A DNA stretch of 64,000 nt from Chloroflexota bacterium (GCA_019873645.1 JAIOAX010000012.1:1-64000); one strand, 5' to 3'. Shown: positions 52,554 to 64,000, numbered from the stretch's first letter. Notes: generated from the letters alone by a model not told the origin. A program made the numbers and translations.

Positions 52554-53942
52554 GGGCTTGACGAGATTAAGGCGTTCCAGCCCTTGTTGAATGTGAACGT
52601 TGCGCATCGCCACCTTGTGGACAATGTCGTTTTCGTAATTCGCCAGCATCAGCAACGAGATGCCTTTGTCAATGCCGATCACGTCGCCGGCGAACCAGTT
52701 TTTGGTCAGGTTGTAGGCATCCTTGAAGCCATAGCGCCCCTTGAGCCGCTCCAGCGTGTCGTAGTTGCGCATCGCTTGCAGCGACTGTTCCGGCGTGAAG
52801 ATGATCGAGCCGATTGCGCCCGCCGGCGGAATGGTGTCGTCAATGAAATGCATCTTGTTGTCGTAACCGGAGGGCGGCGCGCCATAAAGTCCGTTGTAGC
52901 CGTCCGGCCCGTCGCACGCGCTCAAGCCCCAGGCGTCGGGGCCTAACGTCTCGTATTTGGCATCCATGGCCGTCGCAAAGCGGTAGTGCGCCAGCGACGC
53001 CTCGACGGAATTCTCGAACCAGTTCACGCCCTTTTTATCCACATACTCGCGGAAGTCAATCCAGGCGTGGCTGTACTGGTAGGTAAAGAGCGAGCCGAAC
53101 CACGAATGGATGAAGGGTTGGCCTTCCCCGTATTTGCCGTAATGGCGGGTGAACGTATAGTACGGTTTTTCGTCCAGCGGATACGTGTCCGAACCGGCGG
53201 CCAGCACGTAGAGCATCAGTTGCTCGGCGTAGAAGTCCCAATGGCCCTCGAAGCCCTTTTCAGGGCGGTAGGCCATGTAAAACATCGAACGGGATTCGTC
53301 CACAAACCAGGGCCAGTTCACGGCGGCGTAGATCTGTTCGGCTTTGGCAGCCAGGTCGCCGCCGAAATATTCGCCGGCGGTCAGCACGCCCATAAGCAAG
53401 ATCGCCGTGTCAATGGTAGAAACTTCGCTCTCCCAGGCACGCTTGCCGGTACTCATGTTAACGAAGTGATAATAGAAGCCCTCGGTGCGCTCCATATCGA
53501 GCAACGTGTCGAACGTGCCCGCGACCCGTTCGTAACCTTCCTGGCGGGTGATGTAGCCCTTCTCGACGCCGATCACGTAAGCCGTCAGTCCAAAGCCGAC
53601 TGAGGCGATGCTGGCGATGCCCTCCGAGCCGGGATAACGATCGCGGATCAGGCCGTAGCCGGGGCTGTTCACGTCCGTGTTGGCTTGTTCCCAGAAAAAG
53701 TCGAAAGCCCCCTTCATCTCGAAGGCGATGATGTCCTCGATAGCCGGCGGCGTCGGCGTGGGAGACGGCGTGAAGGTGGGCGTGGGGGCAGGCGTAAGTG
53801 TCGCCGTTGGCGTCGGGGGAATATGTGCAGGTGTAAGTGTAGCGATTGGTGTCATAGGCACAGGCATCAATGGGGCGGCGCACGCGACAAGGGACAATAT
53901 CAATGCCACAAGTCCAGGGACAAAATATCCTTTATTCACCAC
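52551..53942 (-). CDS. Secreted glucoamylase/GH144-like lipoprotein
   Basis: A 463-residue lipoprotein: signal peptide with lipobox (VALILSLVACA), Thr/Pro-rich linker, then an (alpha/alpha)6 barrel of the Pfam Glycoamylase family (GAFDFFWEQANTDVNSPGYG, IDTAILLMGVLTAGEYFGGD, WGLSACDGPDGYNGLYGAP, DTIPPAGAIGSIIFTPEQSL). That family includes GH144 endo-beta-1,2-glucanases, so a beta-1,2-glucan or similar beta-glucan is the likely substrate. Start is uncertain: GTG 53942 or 53939, overlapping the upstream permease stop. Confidence 0.82.
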   Translation of the reverse strand: MVNKGYFVPGLVALILSLVACAAPLMPVPMTPIATLTPAHIPPTPTATLTPAPTPTFTPSPTPTPPAIEDIIAFEMKGAFDFFWEQANTDVNSPGYGLIRDRYPGSEGIASIASVGFGLTAYVIGVEKGYITRQEGYERVAGTFDTLLDMERTEGFYYHFVNMSTGKRAWESEVSTIDTAILLMGVLTAGEYFGGDLAAKAEQIYAAVNWPWFVDESRSMFYMAYRPEKGFEGHWDFYAEQLMLYVLAAGSDTYPLDEKPYYTFTRHYGKYGEGQPFIHSWFGSLFTYQYSHAWIDFREYVDKKGVNWFENSVEASLAHYRFATAMDAKYETLGPDAWGLSACDGPDGYNGLYGAPPSGYDNKMHFIDDTIPPAGAIGSIIFTPEQSLQAMRNYDTLERLKGRYGFKDAYNLTKNWFAGDVIGIDKGISLLMLANYENDIVHKVAMRNVHIQQGLERLNLVKP

Positions 53943-54864
53943 CGGCCAACCCCGATCTTTCGATAGATTCAACAAACCATTTCTGCAAAACGAAATACAT
54001 CACCAGCAGCGGCAAAATGATCAAAAACGTGCCACTCATCTTGACGGCTTCGTTCAGCCGGTCAAAAATGTTCACCATGCCCGGCGGGTATAGATTTTCG
54101 TAGGCTTGCGTGAATTTGGCAAGCTGCATTGGCAAGGTCTGGATCCCGCCTTCGAGGAAAACGACAGTCAGGTACGTCTCGTTCCAATACCAGACGACCG
54201 AGAAAATCATGGACACGATGAACGCCGGAATCGCCCCCGGCAGCGCGATGCGCAGGAAAATCCCCAGATCCGAGGCACCGTCCAACCGCGCGGCTTCTTC
54301 CAATGCGCGCGGGAGCGATAGGAACGTCTGGTAAAAAATCAGCATGAAAATCGCGCTCTTGAACCCCTGTCCGAGCATCGCCGGCAACACCAACGACCAC
54401 AGGCTACCCAGTAATCCGAACTTCCGGTAGGTGAGCATCTGCGGAATGACCGTGTTCTGCGGCGGAATAATGAAGGTAGCGAAGATAAGCAGGAAGAGTA
54501 ACCGCTTGCCCCAGAAACGATAGCGCGCCAGCCCGTAGCCCACCAGCGCCGCCACACAAACTTGCAGAAACGACGGCGTCACGCTGACCAGAATGGTCGA
54601 GAGCAACGTCTGCGGGTAGGCCAGCACACGGAGGGCTTTGGTATAGTTACCCAGATAAAGTTGCGTGGGAATCCACTGCACCATGGGATTGAGCAAATCC
54701 TGCGGGCTTTTCAGGCTGTTGACGAACATGTAGAGCAGCGGGTAGAGATAGACGAAGCCGATAGCGATCAGCACCGCGTAGATAAAGAGCATAGGCAGGA
54801 TGCCATGCCGGCTGCGACTGCCGAGCAAGCGCAACTTGAGCACGTCACGTGTCAGATGTTTCAT
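53932..54864 (-). CDS. Sugar ABC transporter permease (MalG-like)
   Basis: A 310-residue permease with six transmembrane segments and EAA loop [20 protein letters not shown] near residue 190. GGGGGGACG precedes ATG 54864. It overlaps the glucoamylase-like gene downstream. It is the second permease of one of two pairs in this operon. Confidence 0.9.
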   Translation of the reverse strand: MKHLTRDVLKLRLLGSRSRHGILPMLFIYAVLIAIGFVYLYPLLYMFVNSLKSPQDLLNPMVQWIPTQLYLGNYTKALRVLAYPQTLLSTILVSVTPSFLQVCVAALVGYGLARYRFWGKRLLFLLIFATFIIPPQNTVIPQMLTYRKFGLLGSLWSLVLPAMLGQGFKSAIFMLIFYQTFLSLPRALEEAARLDGASDLGIFLRIALPGAIPAFIVSMIFSVVWYWNETYLTVVFLEGGIQTLPMQLAKFTQAYENLYPPGMVNIFDRLNEAVKMSGTFLIILPLLVMYFVLQKWFVESIERSGLAGGE

Positions 54865-54872
54865 CGTCCCCC

Positions 54873-55757
54873 CTAAAGTTCGCCTTTTGTACGCGGCCGC
54901 AGAAGTGCAAAGCTCCCCAGCAGAAGCACAAGCAACACTCCAAAGTACAAGAATGACATCGCGCTGGCGTAGCCGATGCCGCCTTCGACCCGGTACGTCT
55001 GCGAGTAGATGTACCGAATCACCTTGTTCTCCGAGAAGTGCGAGAGCGTGATGATCGTGTAGAATGCGTTGATCAATGTCGTCGTCGAAAGCGCGGGCAG
55101 CGTGATCTTCCAGAACGTCTCCCAGCCCGAAGCGCCGTCCACCGAGGCCGCCTCGTAAATGGAGCGGTCAATCTTTTGCAGGCTGGAAAGATAGATCAGA
55201 ATCTGCACGCCGGAGAACCACAGGATGAGGATGAACGACGTGAGCACGTATTCGATAGGATTGCGCAGATAGGGCGGCACCTGCGCCAGCACATTGACGA
55301 TGAGCGGCGAGTTGGCGACCTGCGGGGCAGCGGTCACGCCCTGCGCCGCCAACTCCTTGATGACCGGCCCGCTGGTGATGACGACCGGCAGAAAAAAGAT
55401 CACCCGGAACAGTCCCCGAAAACGAAAGTCCATATTCAAGAACAGCGCGATGATCAGCGCGAAAATCAACACGATCGGCACCGACACCAGCGTCTCGACG
55501 CCGTACTCGATGAGCAGTTGCACGAACGTCGGATCGGTGAGCAGGGCGCGCGTGTAGTTGTTCCAGGCCAGGAAAGTCATCTGGATGCCGGTGGCCGTCA
55601 CGGTGACGTTGTTCAGACTGTAGAGGAAAGTCTCCACCAGCGGCGCGACCGTGAACAGCGCAAACCCCACGACCCACAGCAGTACGAAACCGTAGCCGTA
55701 CAGCGCCTCGCGCCAGCGATAAGACAGTTCCCGCCGGGGACGTTTGCGTGCAGTCAC
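54873..55757 (-). CDS. Sugar ABC transporter permease (MalF-like)
   Basis: A 294-residue permease, partner of the next. EAA loop IYEAASVDGASGWETFWKIT lies near residue 200. GTG 55757 overlaps the DUF5696 stop (GTGA). Its ribosome-binding site (CGGAGGTG) lies in the repeat-derived 3' end of the upstream gene. Confidence 0.88.
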   Translation of the reverse strand: MTARKRPRRELSYRWREALYGYGFVLLWVVGFALFTVAPLVETFLYSLNNVTVTATGIQMTFLAWNNYTRALLTDPTFVQLLIEYGVETLVSVPIVLIFALIIALFLNMDFRFRGLFRVIFFLPVVITSGPVIKELAAQGVTAAPQVANSPLIVNVLAQVPPYLRNPIEYVLTSFILILWFSGVQILIYLSSLQKIDRSIYEAASVDGASGWETFWKITLPALSTTTLINAFYTIITLSHFSENKVIRYIYSQTYRVEGGIGYASAMSFLYFGVLLVLLLGSFALLRPRTKGEL

Positions 55758-58045
55758 GGCGTCACCTCCGAAACATTGCCACCGAGGACACAGAGATCAC
55801 AGAGGGAGAAATCTCTGAGTGCATGGTGTTCTCTGTAGTCCAAATACGGAAAAAATCCGTTAAAATCCGTTGAATCCGTTGACAAAAACCTCGATACGGC
55901 GCTGTCGAGCAATATGGCATCTTTGGCCGGGATGTCCACGCCCTGGACGCGCACGGGTTGAGCCGTGTAGTTGACGATGATCTGCTTGCCGTTGGCGTAG
56001 CGCGTCGCCGTCACGCCGTTGGCGAGGGTTGCGCGCGCCACGATCGGCTGCCCACGCACCGGCCCCAGCAGGCGATTGAGCCACGTATAAGCACGTTTCA
56101 CCTCGTCGCCCCATTGCCGGTATGACGAGGTGTAAATCCACTGCGAACTGGTGTTGAGAATGTCCGCCGTCCCCGCGTGGGTGAGGAAGAACGAGGGGTA
56201 AACGCCGAAATCGGCGTGGCGCAGCAGGTCATCCTGCACGTTCGAGGAGAAGTTCAACGCCGGGCCGTACATGGGGATGTAGCCGGATAGCACAATCTGC
56301 ACGAACGGCACCGTCTCGCTCGTGTAGATGTAGCCGCTGTCTGTAATCGGAACATCGTAGTAAGCCGTAGTGTAGGCCCACAGGTAATCGTTGGGCCGGT
56401 AGAAAGCTGCCGTCCCGTCTTCCGCCAACAGGCGTTGGTAGGCGCGGATCGCGTCCTCGCGGTTGGTGAAGCGCCCATCCCGGAAATCGCTATAGAGCCT
56501 ATAGCCGAGGCCGTCTACGGCCAACCCCGTGCCCAGCTTTTCCGTCACCTGCACACTGAGGGCGACATAGCGCCGGGTCAGCGCATCCAGGTTGAAGTAA
56601 AATGTGTTCCGCATACGGTTCACGCCCTGCAACACGGAACGCATAATGGACATCGCCAAGTCGTAACGGCGGGAATAGCCACGCTCATCCTGCAACGCTG
56701 CTTGCGGATCGAGGTACAGGGAAAGCCGTCCCCCTTGCGCGGCGATGCTGTCGCCTAACTCGCGCAAGTCGCGCAGGTCGCCCAGCGCGCGCTCCAGCTT
56801 CAGCTTCGTCGGCGGCATGGTCGCCGCGCCGAGCGGCTGCCAGCCGTAGATCACGACCTCCGGATTCGGGAGCGCCAGATCGTCCAGAATTTCCCGCATC
56901 TGCGCCACGGTCGTCATGGGAATCGGACGATGCCAGAACAGCACTTTCTCCTTTTCCGCCCCCAGGAATTCCAGGCGGATGCCGATGTCACCACTAGCAT
57001 TGCTTTCGGGGCGGAGCACGCCCTGCTCAAGGAGATACTGCTGATAGCTGCGCGCCATGCCCACGTAGTCGCCGTCGTCGCCGGTGAGGAAACGATAATG
57101 GACGACCACATCGAAGGCATTGGTGCGCGGTTGGATCATCGTCACCCCCGCGCCAGCGCGGTTGGTCGGCTGGAAGTAGCTCTCATTGTAGATGAAGGCG
57201 TTGTACATAAAGTTGAAGTTGGTGATGATGCCCGCCGGATGCGCGTGAATTTCGCCGTAGGCCGCACCCTTTTCCACAATGGCGATGTAGGCAGATTGCT
57301 TTTCACCGTGTACCATGCCGGTGACCGGCAGGGAGATGCGATACGCCGGATTGACCTGCGGATCGAAGGGCCGCGCGCCGGTCATCCCCAGGTCGGCGCC
57401 GTAATAGCGCCCGTAGAACATCGTCTGCGCTTTGGTCTGCGCGGCGAAGGGGATCAGGCTGCCGCACCCGTCGGGGATGAACATGTAACCGGGGACCTGA
57501 TCGGCCCTGGTTGCGCCGAAGAAGGGATACACGTAAATCATGTGCAGCCGGGCAGCGCCGGTCTCCTTGATAGCAGCGAACGGGATGTCCACCCGCACGC
57601 CCGCCGCTTCGAGCGTCACCGTGACGCCCACGGAGATGCCGACGTCCGCGAACGTGACCTGCGCCGTGAAGCCCTGGTCAACGGTGGCGACCGTCATCTC
57701 CGGGCTGGCGTTGGTGATCGAGGCGCGGCGCGGGGTCGCCTTCTCGTCCAGGTAGTCCAGGCTGATGCCGCTCTGGGCGAAGGCTCTCCAGGTTTTGTTC
57801 AATCTGTCGCCCGGCTCGGTCTCGTCCAGGTTGGAATGCCAGATGTACCCGCTGCGTTTATCCAGCACCTTGAAGGCCAGCGTGCTCCGGTCGAAGTAAA
57901 GCTGAAAGGTCGCGTTCTCCGCCGCCAACTCATACGAATCGGGAATTCCGGCAGGGCGCACGTCACTGGCCTGGATCGGCAGCGGCCCCACGATCCAGCC
58001 GAGCAACCAGGCGCACACGAGCAAACTGCGCAGTATCCGTTTCAT
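55754..58045 (-). CDS. Secreted DUF5696-family protein with repeat-derived C-terminus
   Basis: A 763-residue protein with signal peptide (RSLLVCAWLLGWIVGPLPIQA) and the DUF5696 fold (DSYELAAENATFQLYFDRST, GYIWHSNLDETEPGDRLNKT, FIPDGCGSLIPFA). The family occurs beside sugar ABC operons and YIP1 proteins and is thought to be a glycan-binding or glycosidase-like protein; activity is not established. The final 44 residues (from about FLSTDSTDFNGFFP, through HALRDFSLCDLCVLGGNVS) are encoded by two fused dispersed repeats and appear to have been added to the gene. ATG 58045 overlaps the region of the YIP1 gene stop. Confidence 0.8.
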   Translation of the reverse strand: MKRILRSLLVCAWLLGWIVGPLPIQASDVRPAGIPDSYELAAENATFQLYFDRSTLAFKVLDKRSGYIWHSNLDETEPGDRLNKTWRAFAQSGISLDYLDEKATPRRASITNASPEMTVATVDQGFTAQVTFADVGISVGVTVTLEAAGVRVDIPFAAIKETGAARLHMIYVYPFFGATRADQVPGYMFIPDGCGSLIPFAAQTKAQTMFYGRYYGADLGMTGARPFDPQVNPAYRISLPVTGMVHGEKQSAYIAIVEKGAAYGEIHAHPAGIITNFNFMYNAFIYNESYFQPTNRAGAGVTMIQPRTNAFDVVVHYRFLTGDDGDYVGMARSYQQYLLEQGVLRPESNASGDIGIRLEFLGAEKEKVLFWHRPIPMTTVAQMREILDDLALPNPEVVIYGWQPLGAATMPPTKLKLERALGDLRDLRELGDSIAAQGGRLSLYLDPQAALQDERGYSRRYDLAMSIMRSVLQGVNRMRNTFYFNLDALTRRYVALSVQVTEKLGTGLAVDGLGYRLYSDFRDGRFTNREDAIRAYQRLLAEDGTAAFYRPNDYLWAYTTAYYDVPITDSGYIYTSETVPFVQIVLSGYIPMYGPALNFSSNVQDDLLRHADFGVYPSFFLTHAGTADILNTSSQWIYTSSYRQWGDEVKRAYTWLNRLLGPVRGQPIVARATLANGVTATRYANGKQIIVNYTAQPVRVQGVDIPAKDAILLDSAVSRFLSTDSTDFNGFFPYLDYREHHALRDFSLCDLCVLGGNVSEVTP
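55779..55884. repeat. CACAGAG- and ATCCGTT-type repeats in the DUF5696 gene 3' end
   Basis: CCGAGGACACAGAGATCACA and complementary TCTCTGAGTGCATGGTGTTC steps are followed by AATCCGTTAAAATCCGTTGA. All lie inside the coding frame. Confidence 0.8.
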
Positions 58046-58046
58046 C

Positions 58047-60050
58047 TCAACCCCGCAATCCCACTTCCTGGAAAATCGCCAGGACGAAATCAAACACCTG
58101 CCCGAACAAAATGTAGAGGATGTAGACCGTCAACGCAATCATCGCCATGGTGAAGAACGTGAGCAAAATCGTGCGGACGGTCTCCGCGAACGAATAGTTG
58201 TGCACTTCCTTGACCATGATGAAGAACATCAGCGCCGTCCAGGCCCACATCAGGTCTTGCGAGAAGGAAAACACGAAGATTTCGTTCAGGGTCAGCACAT
58301 TGGAGAGCAGCGCAATGGGCAGGGCGAACAGCGCGTAGGGGAACAGGCTGTAGGCCGTCCCCATGACCACGTCGCGGACGCGGCCCTCGCCGTCGCTGAT
58401 CGTCGAGACCAGGTAGTTGGCCGTATTCCACAAAAACAGCAGGACGACGACCGTGACGATCTCATTCTCCACCCGAATCTCCGACAGATAGGCATAAGGA
58501 CTGAACGGGAACGCCGTGACGTACAGTGTCAGCACCCGCACCACGATCACCCACAGGTAAACCAGCAGCGCGAACGCCAGGCTACCGCGCAGGTTGCGTT
58601 TGATGTAGTAGAAGCTGTCCGCCGGTTTTTTGATAAAGCGGAACATGAAGACCAGGTCATCCACCAGCTTGTGACGCTGCCAGCCCCGCACGCGAGCGCG
58701 CAAAGGCGCGAACCAGCCATAGCGCCGGTCGCCCCAGGCGATGCCCTTCTGCACCACCGACAGCACGACCAATCCGATAATGAACGGCCCCAACGTGCGC
58801 TGCAACACGACGTTGCGCAGTTCCCAGAAGGCTTGCGAGTAGCCGCTGCGATCCTCGGCGTAGCGATAGGCTTGCAGGGCGGCGGGATAGTTCTGCTCCT
58901 TGAAATAGGCGTCGGCCAATCCCTGATAGGCCATAATGAAGGAGCCGTTGTAGTTGAGCACTTCCTCGAAGTAAGGCTTGGCCTCGCTGTAGTAGCCTTC
59001 CATGTACAGCCGCACGCCCTTGTGTACGACGTCCGCAAAGGCGGTCGTGCGGTACACGATGAGCGCGTTCTTGTCCTTGTCGAGCACGTAGATATGATCG
59101 GCGTAGCGCGCGATGCCGGTCGGGTTGCGCAGCGTGCCCAGGCGTTGTTCGCCGGTGTCTTTGGCATTGAAGGTGAAGAGCAGCGTCCCGTGCTGGTCAT
59201 ACTCGAAAACCTTGCCATCCCCGTCCACCGCCACCAGCAGCCCCTCGCCGACGTGAATATCGCGGAACGACGAAGAACCCAACAAATCCGGGAAAATGTT
59301 GCGCCCTGCAATGGTAAACTTGCGGATGCTCTTGCGCGGCAGCGTGCCCGCCGTCACGGTGTAGAGCATGGACTGGTTGTCAATCGCCACGTTGGAAGGC
59401 GACGCCGCTTCGTTCTTGATGAGCTGATCCAGTTGCTCCGCCGTGAGGAACAGCCGTTGCAGGATCATCTTCAGCGACATGCTCGCCGTATTGGCCCCGA
59501 AGTAGCCGATGAAATGCCCGTCGGGATTCAGCAGCGCCAGCCCGTCAACGGAACCTTCGCTGACGACATAGACGTTCCGGCGCACGTCTACCGCGAGTTT
59601 GCGCGGCAGAAATTCGCGGCGCTTGCCGAACAGCGGCTCGGTGGGGCGGTCGAAGCGTTTCTGGAGCTGGTCGTCCTTGTCGAAGATGAACACGGCGTTT
59701 TCCCCCGCGTCGGCTACATAAACGGTTCCCCTGTCGTCCACAAAAACGCCGGTCGGTTTCACCAGCACACCCTTGCCGTACTCGGCTGCCACGGCCAGAT
59801 TCTCCAACTTGACCACACGCTTGTTGCCCGTGTCAGCGATGTACAGCGTACCGTCGGCGGCGACGAAGAGATCCTCTGCACCGGAAATAGGCAAATCCAC
59901 TTCGCTCAACGGCGTGTAGGCGTCCTGCGTCATGTAGAGACGCCGGCCCGGCCCCGGCGTCCAGGTCGTGTAGGGCGCGTCAGCCTTGACCTGCGTCACC
60001 AGCAGGACCGTCAACAACACCACCCCCGCCATCAGCACAATCTTCTTCAT
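58047..60050 (-). CDS. NHL-repeat, TPR and YIP1-type membrane protein
   Basis: A 667-residue protein: signal peptide (residues 1-24), six or so NHL-type beta-propeller turns ([40 protein letters not shown]), a TPR-like helical pair around residues 340-410 ([20 protein letters not shown]), and a YIP1-like C-terminal region with about five membrane helices (from [20 protein letters not shown]). Start overlaps the upstream permease stop (ATGA). YIP1 proteins next to DUF5696 proteins recur in glycan operons; the role may be to organise the transporter and surface proteins. Inferred, not proven. Confidence 0.78.
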   Translation of the reverse strand: MKKIVLMAGVVLLTVLLVTQVKADAPYTTWTPGPGRRLYMTQDAYTPLSEVDLPISGAEDLFVAADGTLYIADTGNKRVVKLENLAVAAEYGKGVLVKPTGVFVDDRGTVYVADAGENAVFIFDKDDQLQKRFDRPTEPLFGKRREFLPRKLAVDVRRNVYVVSEGSVDGLALLNPDGHFIGYFGANTASMSLKMILQRLFLTAEQLDQLIKNEAASPSNVAIDNQSMLYTVTAGTLPRKSIRKFTIAGRNIFPDLLGSSSFRDIHVGEGLLVAVDGDGKVFEYDQHGTLLFTFNAKDTGEQRLGTLRNPTGIARYADHIYVLDKDKNALIVYRTTAFADVVHKGVRLYMEGYYSEAKPYFEEVLNYNGSFIMAYQGLADAYFKEQNYPAALQAYRYAEDRSGYSQAFWELRNVVLQRTLGPFIIGLVVLSVVQKGIAWGDRRYGWFAPLRARVRGWQRHKLVDDLVFMFRFIKKPADSFYYIKRNLRGSLAFALLVYLWVIVVRVLTLYVTAFPFSPYAYLSEIRVENEIVTVVVLLFLWNTANYLVSTISDGEGRVRDVVMGTAYSLFPYALFALPIALLSNVLTLNEIFVFSFSQDLMWAWTALMFFIMVKEVHNYSFAETVRTILLTFFTMAMIALTVYILYILFGQVFDFVLAIFQEVGLRG

Positions 60051-60949
60051 TGCTTGAGACCCGAATGTGACATGGTGCTCATCACCTGACTTTGCAGGAA
60101 AATGAAGATGATGAGATTGGGCAAAAACACGATCAACGACGCCGCAGCCGCGATGCCCTGTCCGGCGACAACATTCGCGCCCGTGGCGCTTGAGGTGAGT
60201 GTCGAAAGGTAGAACGCAAACGTCTTGAGGCTTTCGCTGTTGATGTACAGTGCGGACGTGTCCACGTTGTTCCAGGCCGCCTGGAACGTCAGAATGGCAA
60301 TCGTGGCAATCGCCGGGCGGATCATCGGCAGAATGATGTTCCAGTAGATGCCCAGGTCCGATGCGCCGTCAATCTGCGCCGCCTCGATGACCTCGTTCGG
60401 GATGCCGTCAATAAACTGCTTGATGAGAAACAGGCCTACCGGCATCGCCAACATGGGCAAAATATGCACCCAAAACGTGTCCAGCAACCCCAGCCGCTGA
60501 ATGATGAGAAAGCGCGGAATGGTAACGGCAATCGGGACGAACATCAACGCCAGGGTGTTGATCGCGAACAGCGTTTGCTTCAAGCCAAAGCGCTTCTTTG
60601 AAAGCGCATAGGCCGCCGTCGAAGACACCAGGATCGAAGCTGCTACCGTCACCAGGGTGATCATGACGCTGTTGAACAGATACCGGCTGACCGGCACGTT
60701 GGAAGTCGAAAGCCGCGCGAACAGGTCGGTAAAGTTTTTCGTCGTCGGGTTGACCACGAAGAAGCGCGGCGGATAGGCGAACAATTCCTCCGGCGGCTTG
60801 AAGGCGTGCGAAAAGATGAAGATCATCGGCAGCAGCATAAACGCCGCCAGCGGCGTCAAGATCGCGTAGAACTTGAGCTGGCTGGGGTGAAACCCCTTCG
60901 GATTCATGCCGCTATTCCGCAGCCCGAATCGCAACCGTCGAAACTTCAT
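60047..60949 (-). CDS. Sugar ABC transporter permease (MalG-like), second pair
   Basis: A 300-residue permease with six transmembrane segments and EAA loop [20 protein letters not shown] near residue 195. GGGAG before ATG 60949. It belongs to the first permease pair of the long operon. Confidence 0.9.
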   Translation of the reverse strand: MKFRRLRFGLRNSGMNPKGFHPSQLKFYAILTPLAAFMLLPMIFIFSHAFKPPEELFAYPPRFFVVNPTTKNFTDLFARLSTSNVPVSRYLFNSVMITLVTVAASILVSSTAAYALSKKRFGLKQTLFAINTLALMFVPIAVTIPRFLIIQRLGLLDTFWVHILPMLAMPVGLFLIKQFIDGIPNEVIEAAQIDGASDLGIYWNIILPMIRPAIATIAILTFQAAWNNVDTSALYINSESLKTFAFYLSTLTSSATGANVVAGQGIAAAASLIVFLPNLIIFIFLQSQVMSTMSHSGLKQ

Positions 60950-60974
60950 AGTCTCCCTAATCCTTCCCGAATAG

Positions 60975-61037
60975 CCGCCGAGCCCCCAGAGATCACAGAG
61001 AAAAAACCTCTGAGTGCTCTGTGTTCTCTGTGGCTTA

Positions 61038-61040
<3 letters not shown>
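60975..61040. repeat. CACAGAG-type dispersed inverted repeat
   Basis: CCAGAGATCACAGAGAAAAA is followed by CTCTGAGTGCTCTGTGTTCT then CTGTGGCTTATC, giving complementary halves. It lies between two permease genes and reaches the stop of the upstream one. Confidence 0.8.
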
Positions 61041-61944
<904 letters not shown>

Positions 61945-61955
<11 letters not shown>

Positions 61956-64000
61956 CGGCCATCCACCCCTTCACCATCTCGATGCTCGGAATGGTCACAT
62001 CGCGCACCCTGACGCCGTCTTTGATATAGCCGAACTCTTCCATCTTGCGCAGGATTTCGCGGTTGATGATCGTGATCGAAGCGTCAATCGCCACCCGTGG
62101 GTTCACGCCGTCGAACACGATGCGGTTCCAGACGTTGCTCAGTTCCCGTTCCTGCATATAGCTGCCGGGCAATTTGACGGGTTCCTGCAACCATTGCCAC
62201 TGCGCCAGAATCACGTCCTTGTGATGTTGCGGAATGGGCGAATAGCTGAAGGCTTCCACGTTGGCCGAGTTCCACAGATATTCCAGGCCGTAGTTCATAA
62301 TAAGCTGCTCCTGGAACGCGACCTGCGTTTCGGTGGACATCCACCACTTCATAAACGTCCAGGCTTCCTCAGGCCGGTCGGTGTTGGCGAACATGAGCGC
62401 CGCCTGCGCCGAGCCGGTCGCGTAGCGATATTCCTGTCCATCGGGCGTGACCGTCGCCGGATAGAGATCAATATCCCACAGCCCCTCGACTTCCGGCGCG
62501 GCGGTGAGCAGCTTGAGGTACGTCTCGAAATTCGACACCCCAATCGGCAGGTTGCCGTAGCGGAAACTGTCGTAGAAATTGGCCGTCGTCAGGGGCATTC
62601 CGTAGACCGTGAAACTTTCGGCCATAAACTTGATGCCCCGGATCGCCTCCTCGCTGCTCAAGCCCGAAAGGCCGTCCGGATTGTACAACTGCGCACCCTG
62701 GTTGAAGATGTACGGCGCGGTGATCAGATAGCCCTTCAGACCGCTGCCACTGGAAAGGGGTGTGTTGAAATTCAGGCCGTACCGCTGCAATTCGGGCAGG
62801 ATTTCCAGCACCTCGTTCCAGGTGTGCGGAATGGGCAGTCCCAGCGACGCCATGATGTCCTTGCGGTAGAAGGTGACCCAAAAATCCTGCGCCTCTGGTA
62901 TGGCGTACACGGCGTCATCAATGATGTAGTGCAACAGCGAGCCGGGCGTGTAAATCCTGATAAACTGATCGAAATCGTCGAAGGCGCGCAAATTCATCAG
63001 CGCGTTGCGGATCGCCAGCTCGTAGGGGATGTTGGTGCTCACGCCCAGCGCCACATCGGGCTGAATCCCTGCCGCGCAGGCCAGCGCCAGCTTGGACTCG
63101 TTGGGCATGATCGAAAACTTGACCTTGATGCCGGTCTCCGGCGTGAAGCGTTCATCTGTGAGCGCCTGCAACAGGTCCACATACTGCCGTGGACGGTTGA
63201 CCCACACTTCGATTTCGTCAGGATTAGCCCCGATTTCCTGGTAGGGATCGCGCCTGAAGGAGCGCACGAACCGCTTGAGACCCTCGCTCACCGCCGTTGT
63301 CGCCGGAACGTGGATGTCGGGCGGCGTCACATCCGGCGAATGGATGTAAATCTTATCCAGCGCCAGCGGCTGGCTCTGCAGCGACGGCAGGATACTGCCC
63401 AACAACTGCGTCGCCGAGCCGGAGCCTTCGGAGAGGCGGTTCATCCGCGTTGGAATCTTGTTCGGATCGCGCGCCAGGGCGTCCAGATTATCAATCGCCA
63501 TCTGATAGGCCAGCACTTCCTGCGACCCGGCGCTTTGATTGACCGCCATCAGCATCTGCTTATCGGCCCGCAGCGCGTCTGCCATCGCCGTCAGGCGCTC
63601 CACGATGTCGGGGATGTAATCGGCGATCTCCCATTCCTTGTAAATGTCGAACTGATTGCCGGTCAGCTTCTTGATTTCCAGCGACAAGTCCATAATGTCC
63701 CGTAGCGACGCCCGGATGCGCTCAATGGACGGAAAATATGGAGAAACGGTGGTCTCGATGCCAAGCACGTTGACGCCGCGTTGGAGATAAATCCGGTAGG
63801 GCGTGTCGCCGCCCAGAGGCAGATTGGCCCAGCGCGTGCTGTAGCGGAACGGCGCTTCGTTCAGCTCCGCGAACGGCACCTCGCCGTTCACCGTGATCCG
63901 CCGGAAAACCGTAAAGTTGTTCTTGTAATCCTGTATGGCCCGCAGCGTGATGATGTACATCCCATCCTGCGGGACGTCAAATGCGTAGTACACCGCGCTG
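61945..64000 (-). CDS. Large extracellular sugar-binding protein, N-terminus outside the window
   Basis: At least 682 residues, still open at the window edge. Residues from about 230 to the end are a family-1 solute-binding domain ([40 protein letters not shown]). The part before it holds a beta-sandwich-like region ([20 protein letters not shown]) and a helical stretch, unusual for a plain binding protein. It is the first gene of the long operon in transcriptional order within this window. Confidence 0.82.

Noticed and set aside
58200..60089. 629-codon plus-strand frame
   Set aside because: Antisense to the NHL/YIP1 gene; His/Gln/Arg-rich translation typical of a shadow.

Overview
The window looks like a chromosomal segment of a Chloroflexota bacterium, most likely an Anaerolineae-type heterotroph or a metagenome-assembled relative. 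This is an inference from gene content. The evidence is several ATPase-less sugar ABC transporters, an MglA/roadblock signalling cluster, substrate-binding/VWA and GntR/substrate-binding fusions, a secreted beta-helix protein ending in a YLPLVLR-like tail, and intergenic spaces packed with short-period dispersed repeats. No rRNA, tRNA, CRISPR array or insertion sequence was recognised.

Layout. 1-435: a 25-bp tandem array, then a candidate minus-strand mini transcription unit (promoter, 27-32 codon peptide, strong terminator). 453-9078: a GntR/solute-binding fusion regulator followed by a complete family-5 oligosaccharide/peptide ABC operon (binding protein, two permeases, two ATPases, one free cyclic-nucleotide-binding protein), convergent with nagB-nagA, which suggests amino-sugar import and catabolism. 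10848-14279: housekeeping genes (nrdR, greA, M24 peptidase, MBL hydrolase, two tiny membrane proteins). 14412-19113: two translationally coupled ArnT-like glycosyltransferases and a DJ-1/PfpI protein.

19193-24713 (minus strand) is the most unusual region. A hybrid histidine kinase, an MglA-type GTPase, a free roadblock protein, a DUF4388-roadblock protein, a protoglobin, an ODP-like diiron/MBL protein and a REC-roadblock protein lie together, as expected of an oxygen- or gas-responsive small-GTPase switch. Upstream is a 1638-residue secreted beta-helix protein.

30114-44439 is an accessory and housekeeping mixture: yigZ, an MNT/HEPN pair with a frameshifted HEPN gene, a large radical SAM protein, a substrate-binding/VWA protein, an ABC-F ATPase with an attenuator-like leader, an aldo/keto reductase remnant, an AlbA_2 protein, a FGGY kinase, a UPF0175/DUF3368 pair, an epimerase, a FitA/truncated-PIN pair and a VOC protein. 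44525-64000 (minus strand) is carbohydrate uptake and degradation: an Lpl-type ABC system, a GH35 enzyme with a small Cys-rich partner, a LacI regulator, and a long operon with two permease pairs, a glucoamylase/GH144-like lipoprotein, a DUF5696 protein, an NHL-TPR-YIP1 membrane protein and a large binding protein that runs off the window.

A second theme is repeats. About twenty sites carry short-period or hairpin repeats of several families (GAATCAGC-type, GATTACC-type, ATCCGTT-type, CACAGAG-type, GTAGACG-type, CCTGTCAGG-type). At least three have become coding sequence inside or at the end of otherwise ordinary genes.
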